Shown: one piece after another, positions 15,071-21,375 of the stretch
How positions within the stretch are numbered: the first letter of the stretch is position 1
Layout of the letters: every line of letters starts with the position of its first letter
Source: Fibrobacter sp.
Lineage (GTDB): Bacteria > Fibrobacterota > Fibrobacteria > Fibrobacterales > Fibrobacteraceae
Length of the DNA stretch: 32,846 bases
Assembly (NCBI GenBank): GCA_017520105.1
Contig: JAFWRL010000273.1
Span: 1 to 32,846, forward strand
Reading direction: 5' to 3'
Translations under genes and position numbers: made by a program
Notes under the pieces: model-generated
The model's input: only the letters and a program-made list of their open reading frames with translations
Database searches by the model: none
What the model was told of the DNA's origin: nothing

Positions 15071-16372
15071 TTACGAATGGAGATATTCGATGATGGCATC
15101 GTGGATTGTGGTGAACACGCTGCGCAGTTCGTCTTCGTCTTCTTCGAGGAGCGTCACGCGGAATCCCTTCAGGTCCGTGCAGAAACTCGTGCTCGGCACG
15201 ACGCAGATGCCCTTCGCGCCCAGCAGGTAATACACAAAGCGGTAGTCGAGATTCGTCGTTTTGCTGCACCATTCTTCGACTTTCTTTTTGATAATCGGAT
15301 TGTCGATTTTGAGCGTTTGGTGGCTGTTGAGCACGCCTTCGCGGAAGATGATGGTGTTGTAGAACGCACCGTACGTCGGGTTGAAATACAGCTCCGGGAT
15401 GTCCGAAAGGATTTCGTTGATGATGGCGCTACGGCGGCCAATTTTCTCGTTAAGTGCGGTGCGGTGCTCGATAAAACGCGGATCGCCCAGCACGCGCGGA
15501 ATTGTCATCTGCGGGAGCGTGGTCGAGCAGACTTCTACCATTTTTGCGTTGTCGATGGCGCGGCAGAAAGCGTCGAACTGTTCGTCCTTGTCGCGGTTGT
15601 AGTATTCGGCCCAGCCGCAACGAGCGCCCGGCCACGGGTATTCCTTGGAAATGCCCTTGAGCGCGATGCCCGGAACGTCACCGATGTATTCGGCAAGTGC
15701 GTAGGCGTGGGCGCCATTGTAGGTAATCTTGTTGTAGATTTCGTCGCAGATGATGAACAGGTTGTAGCGCTTGGCGATATCTACCATTTTTTTGAGAATC
15801 TCCAGCGGATAGACCATGCCAGTCGGGTTGTCCGGGTTCAAAATCAAGATGCCCGCGATGCTCGGGTTGTACTTCACCTTGTTCTCGAGTTCTTCCAAGT
15901 CCGGATACCAGTGGTTTTCGGGTTGAAGGCTGTAGGTGATGGGTGAGGTATGGGCGTGGGCCGCTTCGGCAGAACTGTGTGTCGAATAAGCCGGAGCCGG
16001 TCCGATGATGCGGGTGTTCATCGACAAGAGCCCGTAGATGGTGGCGATGGCGTCACCGAGGCCGTTGAAGAACAAAATATCATCGACGTTAATCTGTGCA
16101 CCGCCGAGCTTGTTGTTCTCCTTCACTAAAAATTCACGCGTTTCAAGCATGCCCTTGGAAGGGCAGTAACCGTAACTGCGGTTCGTCTTCACGAGATCGA
16201 CCACGATGTCCTTGATCCAGTCGGGCAACTGGCATTTCTTTTCGATGGGGTCACCGATGTTTTCCCAGTGGATGGGGAGGCCCAAGGCCTTGAGCTGGTT
16301 TGCCTTCTTCACGATCTCGCGGATTTCGTAAGAGAGTTCTTTGGCACCTTCGCTCAATAGTCTTCTGCGCAT
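15071..16372 (-). CDS. Pyridoxal-phosphate aminotransferase, class I/II
   Basis: This 433-residue fold-type I aminotransferase carries NPDNPTG at 179-185, the PLP-ring Asp210 with Tyr213 in FIICDEIYNK, the Schiff-base Lys243 in GISKEYPWPG and Arg251 in ARCGW. The substrate-carboxylate Arg near the C-terminus lies in GFRVTLL. Among relatives, the GISKEYPWPGARCGW wording and the length suggest an AlaA/AspC-type enzyme moving amino groups between alanine or aspartate and 2-oxoglutarate, but specificity cannot be read from sequence. AGGAG precedes the ATG by 6 nt. It has its own terminator, so it is probably monocistronic. Confidence 0.85.
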   Translation of the reverse strand: MRRRLLSEGAKELSYEIREIVKKANQLKALGLPIHWENIGDPIEKKCQLPDWIKDIVVDLVKTNRSYGYCPSKGMLETREFLVKENNKLGGAQINVDDILFFNGLGDAIATIYGLLSMNTRIIGPAPAYSTHSSAEAAHAHTSPITYSLQPENHWYPDLEELENKVKYNPSIAGILILNPDNPTGMVYPLEILKKMVDIAKRYNLFIICDEIYNKITYNGAHAYALAEYIGDVPGIALKGISKEYPWPGARCGWAEYYNRDKDEQFDAFCRAIDNAKMVEVCSTTLPQMTIPRVLGDPRFIEHRTALNEKIGRRSAIINEILSDIPELYFNPTYGAFYNTIIFREGVLNSHQTLKIDNPIIKKKVEEWCSKTTNLDYRFVYYLLGAKGICVVPSTSFCTDLKGFRVTLLEEDEDELRSVFTTIHDAIIEYLHS

Positions 16373-16466
16373 TTTATGCTCCTGTATAGGTATCGAAAAT
16401 TCAAATTTTTACAATGCAATTATAGAATAATATTTAGCTATGTTATTTCTGCAATATTGATTCTAC

Positions 16467-16532
16467 GTCATCCTGAGCCTTGATTTTCAACTCAGCGTCA
16501 TCCTGAGCCCTGTAAAGGGCGAAGGATCCAGT
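16467..16532. repeat. GGATCCAGT palindrome: truncated copy plus full single-arm copy
   Basis: A truncated copy (GTCATCCTGAGCC, 16467 onward) is followed by a full arm at 16497-16532: ATCCT, GA, stem GCCCT, loop GTAA, stem AGGGC, GA, AGGAT, CCAGT. This stem differs in sequence and length from the copy at 55-89 but remains fully paired and again has a GNRA-type loop. Confidence 0.75.
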
Positions 16533-16591
16533 ACATTATTAAGCAAGAATTTTCGTTGTTCCTTGTGGTTAGTGGTTGAAATTGGGGTAAA

Positions 16592-16656
16592 TGTGAGCCA
16601 AGAGCTCGTGAGACTTCGGAGGTCTTGTCGTTTGATGTAACGAACGAGCGGTCACA
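16592..16656. other. Branched inverted-repeat element, possible structured RNA
   Basis: Four nested or adjacent pairings can form: TGTGA (16592-16596) with TCACA (16652-16656); GCTCGT (16604-16609) with ACGAGC (16644-16649); AGAC (16611-16614) with GTCT (16622-16625); and TCGTT (16628-16632) with AACGA (16639-16643). The last two are side by side inside the second, giving a three-way junction. The gap 16373-16710 otherwise holds only repeats. It is directly adjacent to the terminator of the 44-codon unit. It may be a repeat-family member (compare 4528-4579). Confidence 0.45.
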
Positions 16657-16684
16657 AAAAAGGCAGCCTTTTACGGGGCTGCCC
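16655..16684 (-). terminator. Terminator of the 44-codon unit
   Basis: GGCAGCC (16662-16668) pairs with GGCTGCC (16677-16683) around an 8-nt loop. Read on the minus strand it is followed by six T. It lies 27 nt after the stop of the small ORF at 16711. Confidence 0.8.
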
Positions 16685-16710
16685 TTGAAACTTTTTATCT
16701 GTTTTTTGCT

Positions 16711-16845
16711 TTATGCTTTACAGATTTTGGTTTCTCTGGACAGCCCCACAATAGCTCGGGCTGCTGCCGGGCTTGCTGCCATTGCTGCGTGAGCTGCAAA
16801 TCTTGCATCTGCTGCGATGATGTTCTGTCCAAAGATTTTATTCAT
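16711..16845 (-). CDS. Small Ala-rich ORF (44 aa), possible leaderless gene
   Basis: The reading frame opens MNKIFGQNIIAADARFAA and continues with an AAMAASPAAARAIVG run to a charged tail ending KICKA. About a third of the residues are Ala, mostly GCA codons, and the central part could form a helix. It is below usual length cut-offs. Support comes from context: a near-consensus promoter (TTGACT, 17 nt, TATATT) ends 7 nt before the ATG, and a strong hairpin terminator follows the stop. With so short a gap the mRNA would be essentially leaderless, and there is no Shine-Dalgarno sequence. I recognise no family. The transcript could instead be a non-coding RNA of about 185 nt. Confidence 0.5.
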   Translation of the reverse strand: MNKIFGQNIIAADARFAAHAAMAASPAAARAIVGLSRETKICKA

Positions 16846-16852
16846 GCCGCAA

Positions 16853-16881
16853 AATATACATTTGAAAAATACGCAAGTCAA
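16853..16881 (-). promoter_or_regulatory. Strong promoter of the 44-codon unit
   Basis: On the minus strand TTGACT (16876-16881) and TATATT (16853-16858) are separated by exactly 17 nt. This is among the best sigma-70-like matches in the window. The -35 hexamer lies between the arms of the inverted repeat at 16865-16899. Confidence 0.65.
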
Positions 16882-16899
16882 GTCGAATGGCGTATTTTT
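16865..16899. repeat. 10-bp perfect inverted repeat over the divergent promoter
   Basis: AAAAATACGC (16865-16874) and GCGTATTTTT (16890-16899) are exact inverted repeats with a 15-nt centre containing the -35 box of the minus-strand promoter. The position suits an operator. On the plus strand the T-run after the second arm could also make it a terminator hairpin. Confidence 0.55.
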
Positions 16900-16923
16900 T
16901 TAATTTTGAGTCGAGCCTCGCAG

Positions 16924-17385
16924 ATGTTTTGCGAATGCTCGAACCTCAAAGTGAACGAAGTGAACGACCTCAAACCTCATAGACTGTTCGACCCCATTCG
17001 CAAAAAGGATGTGCCCGCGACGCCCGAAGAACATGTGCGCCAGGCAACGGTGCGCTATTTGTTGGATGTGGTGAAGGTTCCTGCTCATTTGATTGCGGTG
17101 GAATTCCCGCTTTCGCTAGTGGATGCAAAAACGGATGATCGCGTCGATATCGTGGTGCATAATTTCCGCGATGGGGCGCCGCTCAGCAAGCCGTGGCTCT
17201 TGGTGGAATGCAAGGCTCCTGGCGAATACACTTGGCCTGTGTTGCAACAGCAACTGAATAAGTATTTGCAGATTTTGACGCCGAACTACGTGATGCTTGC
17301 GTTGGGGGATTGCGTGCGCTATTTTGAGCTGGATGCTGCGTCAATGCGGTTCAGAAAAATCGAAAAACTGCCGGAGTTTGGCTAA
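16924..17385 (+). CDS. Orphan HsdR N-terminal (HSDR_N_2-like) PD-(D/E)XK nuclease-fold protein
   Basis: From the ATG at 16924 the product has 153 residues. It shows FDPIRKKDVPATPEEHVRQ, then YLLDVVKVPAHLIAVEFPL, a DRVDIVVHN segment and LLVECKAPG, followed by QQLNKYLQILTPNYVMLALGD. The Asp of DIVV and the Glu-x-Lys of VECKAP match the PD-(D/E)XK nuclease core found at the N-terminus of type I restriction HsdR subunits. No helicase domain, HsdM or HsdS is present, so it is a free-standing version. The frame extends 45 codons further upstream (16789), but that part is Cys-rich and overlaps the divergent promoter and small ORF, so I reject it. No Shine-Dalgarno is evident. Confidence 0.72.
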   Translation: MFCECSNLKVNEVNDLKPHRLFDPIRKKDVPATPEEHVRQATVRYLLDVVKVPAHLIAVEFPLSLVDAKTDDRVDIVVHNFRDGAPLSKPWLLVECKAPGEYTWPVLQQQLNKYLQILTPNYVMLALGDCVRYFELDAASMRFRKIEKLPEFG

Positions 17386-17481
17386 ATTTGGCGTAATCGT
17401 CCTAAATTGCATACAAAGTAAGTGAAAATCTGCGAAAAAATGGGCCTTTTTAAACAAAAAACTGTGCAGACAACATAAAAA

Positions 17482-17523
17482 TTTACATACTTAGTGCGGG
17501 TGAAAGTGTGTTTAGTATGTAAA
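17482..17523. repeat. 10-bp perfect inverted repeat with 22-nt spacer
   Basis: TTTACATACT (17482-17491) and AGTATGTAAA (17514-17523) are exact inverted repeats. They lie in the 193-nt gap between two convergent genes. No T-run follows either arm, so a simple terminator is unlikely. Confidence 0.6.
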
Positions 17524-17550
17524 GGTACTGAAAAGCGCTCGAAAAATTTA

Positions 17551-17575
17551 AAATGTGAGCCTTGCTCTCACAATG
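17551..17575 (-). terminator. Terminator of xseA
   Basis: TGTGAG (17554-17559) and CTCACA (17567-17572) form a 6-bp stem starting 6 nt after the xseA stop. On the minus strand it is followed by TTTTAAATTTTT. Confidence 0.6.
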
Positions 17576-17578
17576 TAT

Positions 17579-18877
17579 TTATTTCACCACAGACAAAATG
17601 TCTCCATCGGCGAGTCGCGTTTTGATGGTGTCGCCGCTTTTGAGCTGGCTTGCCTTGCGGATGAACTTTCCGTTTGCGTCGAGTGTAAGCGAGTAGCCTT
17701 TGGCAAGCGTCGTCTTGGGGTCCGCGCTTTTTACTTTTTCACTGACGAGTTCGAACTGCGATTTCGCAAGATCGAGAATTTTGCGTGAACCTTGCTTTAA
17801 ACCTTCTTGGTTGCGGTTGAGCCGTTCGTGCTCGGACTTTATATAAAACGCGGAATCTTTTTTGATAGATGCGGCGATAAGCGTGTGCTTGGATTTTTCG
17901 CTTTGGATGAGTCCGGTGACTTTTTGGTTCAGTTGGTTGCCTGTCGTTCCGAGCAGTTTGTTGTTTTCGTTTAGGAGTTCGCGTGCGCCGTCTGCGATGC
18001 CTGCCATCGCTTCGGTCATGCGGTTCCAGCTATCCGTGACGCGTTCCACGAGGCGCTTCGCGCAGTCCGTCGGCGTGATGCAAGAGAGGTAAGCGACTTC
18101 GTCCAATAGGCAACGGTCGATTTCGTGGCCGATTCCCGTAAAGACGGGGATGAGGTAGTTTGCGACTGCTCGGCAAAGCGCTTCGCTGTCGAAAAAGTTC
18201 AAATCCGTTTTGGCGCCGCCACCGCGCACGATGCAGACAACATCAAGGTCTGAGTACACTTGCAACTGGTCCAGTGCCGCTATGATGCTCTCTTCGGTCT
18301 CGTTTCCTTGCATCCGCGCATAGACCGTCGTGACTTCGAATGCGAACGGCGAGGCTTCAAGGCGCGTGGTAAAATCCTTGTAGGCTGCAGTATTTTCTCC
18401 GGTGATGAGCCCCACGCGGAGCGGTACGTCTGCAAGCTCTAGCTGCTTGTTCTTTTCGAGCAGGCCATCCATGGCAAGGCGCTTTAGGATGGCGCTCTTC
18501 GTCAGGGCGAGTTCGCCAATCGTGTAAACCGGATCGATGTCTAGGATTTGCGCTTGCAACTTTCCGTATGGGATATACAACTCCGCACGCACGAGAAAGT
18601 TAACTTTCAAGTCGTGCTTGAGCGTAAACGGCTGCGATAAACTGGAAATCTTTGCAAGAATCGCGGCGTACTTGGCTGTATAACAATAAAGAGCAAGCGT
18701 TGCTTTCGGCTTTACGTCACCATCGGCAAAGTCCGCGATGCTGAGGTAAACTCCTGACGGCTTTTCGGCAATTTGCGAAATTACTCCATGAACCCAAACC
18801 GCAGGCGTAGTTTCTACGGTGTTTTTGAGCGAACGCATGTACTGCGTGACCGAAAATGTGCGAACTTCTTGATCCAT
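17579..18877 (-). CDS. xseA: Exodeoxyribonuclease VII large subunit
   Basis: The 432-residue protein has an N-terminal OB-fold domain (VWVHGVISQIAEKPSGVYLSI, residues about 27-47). It then has the catalytic core with VGLITGENTAAYKDF, VVCIVRGGGAKTDLNFFDSE, PVFTGIGHEIDRCLLDEVA and TPTDCAKRLVERV, all in the expected XseA order. A long coiled-coil-prone region and the terminal LAKGYSLTLDANGKFIRKASQLKSGD segment follow, as in the family. With XseB it degrades single-stranded DNA from both ends. The small subunit xseB is not adjacent. The ATG at 18877 lacks a Shine-Dalgarno site. Confidence 0.93.
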   Translation of the reverse strand: MDQEVRTFSVTQYMRSLKNTVETTPAVWVHGVISQIAEKPSGVYLSIADFADGDVKPKATLALYCYTAKYAAILAKISSLSQPFTLKHDLKVNFLVRAELYIPYGKLQAQILDIDPVYTIGELALTKSAILKRLAMDGLLEKNKQLELADVPLRVGLITGENTAAYKDFTTRLEASPFAFEVTTVYARMQGNETEESIIAALDQLQVYSDLDVVCIVRGGGAKTDLNFFDSEALCRAVANYLIPVFTGIGHEIDRCLLDEVAYLSCITPTDCAKRLVERVTDSWNRMTEAMAGIADGARELLNENNKLLGTTGNQLNQKVTGLIQSEKSKHTLIAASIKKDSAFYIKSEHERLNRNQEGLKQGSRKILDLAKSQFELVSEKVKSADPKTTLAKGYSLTLDANGKFIRKASQLKSGDTIKTRLADGDILSVVK

Positions 18878-18899
18878 ATTACGAGGCTGCCGCCTTTAC

Positions 18900-18950
18900 C
18901 TGTCACTCCGGACTTTTACCTGTCATCCCGGACTCCGTTCCGGAATCACC
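18900..18950. repeat. CCGG-type repeat with CCGGA/TCCGG hairpin
   Basis: Two partial copies start CCTGTCACTCCGGA and CCTGTCATCCCGGA. The second forms a CCGGA/TCCGG hairpin around CTCCGT. The wording matches the terminator stem at 6468-6489 and the CCGG-type repeats elsewhere. It separates xseA from the antitoxin gene. Confidence 0.55.
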
Positions 18951-18952
18951 TT

Positions 18953-18980
18953 TTGACGTTTACCGTAATAATAGTTAAAT
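18953..18980 (+). promoter_or_regulatory. Possible promoter of the antitoxin gene
   Basis: TTGACG (18953-18958), a 16-nt spacer and TTAAAT (18975-18980). The -35 is good and the -10 weak. GAGGAA follows at 18991-18996, before the GTG start. Confidence 0.4.
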
Positions 18981-19001
18981 TGAATAAAAAGAGGAAATAC
19001 C

Positions 19002-19202
19002 GTGTCGAAAGTTGTTTCTGCAATGGATATGCGTCAGAATTTTGGGACGCTATTGAACCAGGTCGCCCTCAAGGACGAAGAAATTGTCATTGAACGCGCT
19101 GGCAAGCCTTTGGCACGCCTTGTGAGCATGAATTCCGCTACAAGCGGCAAACTCGACTTCCGCGACATCGGAAAACTCCCCAACGACATTTGGATGGAAT
19201 AG
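19002..19202 (+). CDS. Phd/YefM-family antitoxin-like protein, orphan
   Basis: The 66-residue product matches the Phd/YefM N-terminal DNA-binding fold: VSAMDMRQNFGTLLNQV, EEIVIERAGKPLARLVSM. The C-terminal part (SGKLDFRDIGKLPNDIWME) is short, where a toxin-neutralising tail normally lies. The start is a GTG at 19002 with GAGGAA upstream. In a classic module a RelE- or Doc-type toxin gene would overlap or follow closely. Here the next gene, 23 nt later, is a secreted protein with no toxin features, and xseA lies upstream on the other strand. It is either an orphan regulator or a module that has lost its toxin. Confidence 0.82.
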   Translation: MSKVVSAMDMRQNFGTLLNQVALKDEEIVIERAGKPLARLVSMNSATSGKLDFRDIGKLPNDIWME

Positions 19203-19225
19203 GCCTTTTTGTATATTAACTTTAT

Positions 19226-19792
19226 ATGAAAAATGTTTTATTTCTGGTCTTCGCTTTTGCTGCGTTTGCGGATGCTCAGCTCTTTTACGACAAGTTTGGC
19301 GAAAGTCGCGGTGCGTATAAAGATAGTTTGGCGTATTCCAGACTTGTCGAACTTTCGCAAAGGTTTCGTGGACCGATTTTGGTGAAAAAGCCTGTTGAAG
19401 GGGTCAAACCAAGAAAGAATTTGGAAAAAATTCCACAAAACAAGATTCAAAGAACATTTAATATGAGTCTCGATTCCTTACGAGAACTTTTGGGGCTCGA
19501 AGTGTCAAAGAAAGAGTTTGTCCAAATCTGTATTGATGGCGCTATCATCGCGTGGGAAACTTCGCTGAACTCAAATATTCATAATGATTCTTGCCTTGTA
19601 TTCCAAGCCCCGTCGCATATAGGAAATGAATCCATTGATGTGTATCTACCGGATTCTAAACGTTCGCAAAGGATTAATTTAGCGGTCGGCAAAAAGCTGA
19701 ATTTCAAAAAAGAAAAAGTGCTGTTGGAATATGAATATTTCAAACAGCATGAGGACAATCCTCTAGACCGCTATAGGATAACTTTTTTTTGA
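19226..19792 (+). CDS. Hypothetical secreted protein
   Basis: The 188-residue protein has signal peptide MKNVLFLVFAFAAFADAQ with a plausible AxA-type cleavage site, and a mature part rich in Lys and Arg. I recognise no domain. A segment near residues 70-90 (MSLDSLRELLGLEVSKKEF) could be helical, and the C-terminal half looks strand-rich. TATATT (19212-19217) lies only 8 nt before the ATG, with TTGGAT 16 nt upstream of it inside the antitoxin gene. The mRNA may therefore start almost at the ATG. It is convergent with nuoN and shares a bidirectional hairpin. Confidence 0.7.
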   Translation: MKNVLFLVFAFAAFADAQLFYDKFGESRGAYKDSLAYSRLVELSQRFRGPILVKKPVEGVKPRKNLEKIPQNKIQRTFNMSLDSLRELLGLEVSKKEFVQICIDGAIIAWETSLNSNIHNDSCLVFQAPSHIGNESIDVYLPDSKRSQRINLAVGKKLNFKKEKVLLEYEYFKQHEDNPLDRYRITFF

Positions 19793-19798
19793 TAAAAT

Positions 19799-19830
19799 AA
19801 TGAGGCCTGTTCGGCCCCATTGTTTTACTT
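19799..19830. terminator. Bidirectional terminator between the secreted-protein gene and the nuo operon
   Basis: AATGAGGCC (19799-19807) pairs with GGCCCCATT (19813-19821) with one mismatch. A T-rich stretch follows on the plus strand, and TATTTTATC follows on the minus strand. It lies 6 nt past the plus-strand stop and about 45 nt past the nuoN stop. Confidence 0.7.
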
Positions 19831-19867
19831 AATTACACAAAGCGACAAAATCGCGACTTTATGTCTC

Positions 19868-21304
19868 TTACTGCATAAACCCTACGAAAATGTTGTTGCT
19901 CAGGAACGGCATGAATCCGAGAATGATGACGGAGATGCTGAGCAAGATAATCACATTGCGCTGACGCTTTGTGAGGCGGAGCGGATTGAGGTGGTTGTCG
20001 GGCTCATCGACCCAAGCGCTCTTGATGAGCTGCAAGTAGTAGAACAGTGCGATAACGTTGTTCAAAACGGCGAAAGCTACAAGCGTATAATGCCCTGTCG
20101 ATGCCCCGCTGAAGAACAGATGGAACTTGCCAAAGAACCCGGCGAGAGGCGGAATGCCTGCCAAGCTGAACATCGAAATGGCAAGTGCAATGGCAAGGCT
20201 CGGATTTTGCTTCGAAAGCCCACGGAGCGAATGGAAGGTTTCTTCGCGGTGGTGCCCGATAATGCCGAACACGAAGAATGCAAGGTAGTTCGAAACAGCA
20301 TAGACAAAGAGATAGTAGATGATGGCAGTCTTTGCAGTTTCTGCAGGCCCGAGCAAGGCGACCATGATGTAACCGGCCTGAGCGATGGAACTGTAAGCCA
20401 TGAATCGGCGGAGGCGGCTTTGCTTGAGCGCTCCGAGGTTTCCGACAAAGAGCGTGACGCCAGCGAGAAGCGCAATGAGCGGAGCCATCTTGTCTTGAAT
20501 CGGGGAGAGGGGGCCGTAAACGAGTACAACGAGGAATGCAATGGCGGTTGCCTTAGAAGTTACGGAAAGCACAGCGGTCACTGGCGTCGGGGCCCCTTCG
20601 TAAACGTCCGGAGCCCAAGTGTAGAAGGGGAAGAGCGTGAGCTTGAATCCGATTCCGCAGAACAGGAACAGCACGGCAACCCACAAAAGCGGGCTTGAAC
20701 CGCTTGCTACGGCGGCTTGGATTTCGTTGAAATGGATGCTCCCCGAAAAACCGTAGAGATAGCTGAAGCCGAATAGTTCAAATGCAGTTGCGACAGAGCC
20801 CATTAAAATGTACTTGGTGGCGGCTTCGGAACCGAACTGGTCGCGTTTGTTCCATGCGGCAAGGGCATACATCGGGATTGTCGCAATTTCGAGTCCGAGG
20901 AAGAACGTAAGCAAGTCGCAGGCACTGACAACCGTGAAACCGCCGAACGTTGCAAAAGCAATCGCTCCGATAAATTCGGCAATTTGGTGCATGGGGGGCT
21001 TTTTATCGCCGCCATGTTCAAAGTAGTCTTTGGAAAGCCATAAGCCAAGGAGCGCACTGACCATCAGCACTTCGCGCATGAACACGCCGAAGTCATCGAC
21101 TTTCCAGTTGCAGATAAAGAACCGTCCTTCACCGCTCGCAATCGGGATGAAGTTCAGCAACAAGAAAATGGCAATAAAGCCGATATTGGCGAGACGCCAG
21201 GGCACCTTGGATTGCGTTGTCACGAAAAGACGTATCCCAATTACGATGAACGGGAAAATCAGCAGCAGAACGTCAGGTAGAATGAAGTTTGGTATGTTAA
21301 ACAT
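19868..21304 (-). CDS. nuoN: NADH-quinone oxidoreductase subunit N
   Basis: This 478-residue polytopic antiporter-like subunit of complex I has about 14 membrane segments. Diagnostic parts are LTFFLGLEIATIPMYALAAW with the conserved Glu, YILMGSVATAFELFGFSYLYG, FKLTLFPFYTWAPDVYEGAPTPVTAVLS with the conserved Lys-bearing SKATAIAF helix, and AYSSIAQAGYIMVAL. It is one of three proton-translocating modules in the membrane arm. It is last in the operon, 68 nt after nuoM, with a tandem-repeat block directly before its ATG instead of a Shine-Dalgarno site. Confidence 0.95.
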   Translation of the reverse strand: MFNIPNFILPDVLLLIFPFIVIGIRLFVTTQSKVPWRLANIGFIAIFLLLNFIPIASGEGRFFICNWKVDDFGVFMREVLMVSALLGLWLSKDYFEHGGDKKPPMHQIAEFIGAIAFATFGGFTVVSACDLLTFFLGLEIATIPMYALAAWNKRDQFGSEAATKYILMGSVATAFELFGFSYLYGFSGSIHFNEIQAAVASGSSPLLWVAVLFLFCGIGFKLTLFPFYTWAPDVYEGAPTPVTAVLSVTSKATAIAFLVVLVYGPLSPIQDKMAPLIALLAGVTLFVGNLGALKQSRLRRFMAYSSIAQAGYIMVALLGPAETAKTAIIYYLFVYAVSNYLAFFVFGIIGHHREETFHSLRGLSKQNPSLAIALAISMFSLAGIPPLAGFFGKFHLFFSGASTGHYTLVAFAVLNNVIALFYYLQLIKSAWVDEPDNHLNPLRLTKRQRNVIILLSISVIILGFMPFLSNNIFVGFMQ

Positions 21305-21343
21305 AGGTAGTAAACAGTGGTTAGTAAACAGTGGTTAGTAAAA
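21305..21343. repeat. Tandem GTAAACAGTGGTTA repeats abutting the nuoN start
   Basis: Two to three copies of a 14-nt unit (AGTAAACAGTGGTT) lie directly upstream of the nuoN ATG. The same unit occurs upstream of nuoA. Confidence 0.65.
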
Positions 21344-21344
21344 T

Positions 21345-21375
21345 GTCATCCTGAGCAACGCGAAGGATCTAGTTA
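21345..21375. repeat. GGATCCAGT palindrome, short single-arm copy
   Basis: GTC, ATCCT, GA, GC-AAC-GC, GA, AGGAT, CTAGTT. The right end runs into the nuoM stop codon (21373-21375). Confidence 0.7.

Noticed and set aside
14197..15099. Outer-membrane protein frame starting at 15099
   Set aside because: That start would put the aminotransferase terminator inside the gene and bury the signal peptide; the ATG at 14955 has a GAGAGGA site and begins the signal peptide.
16789..16923. N-terminal 45 codons of the HsdR-N-like frame
   Set aside because: Cys-rich, unlike the family, and overlapping the divergent promoter and the 44-codon ORF.
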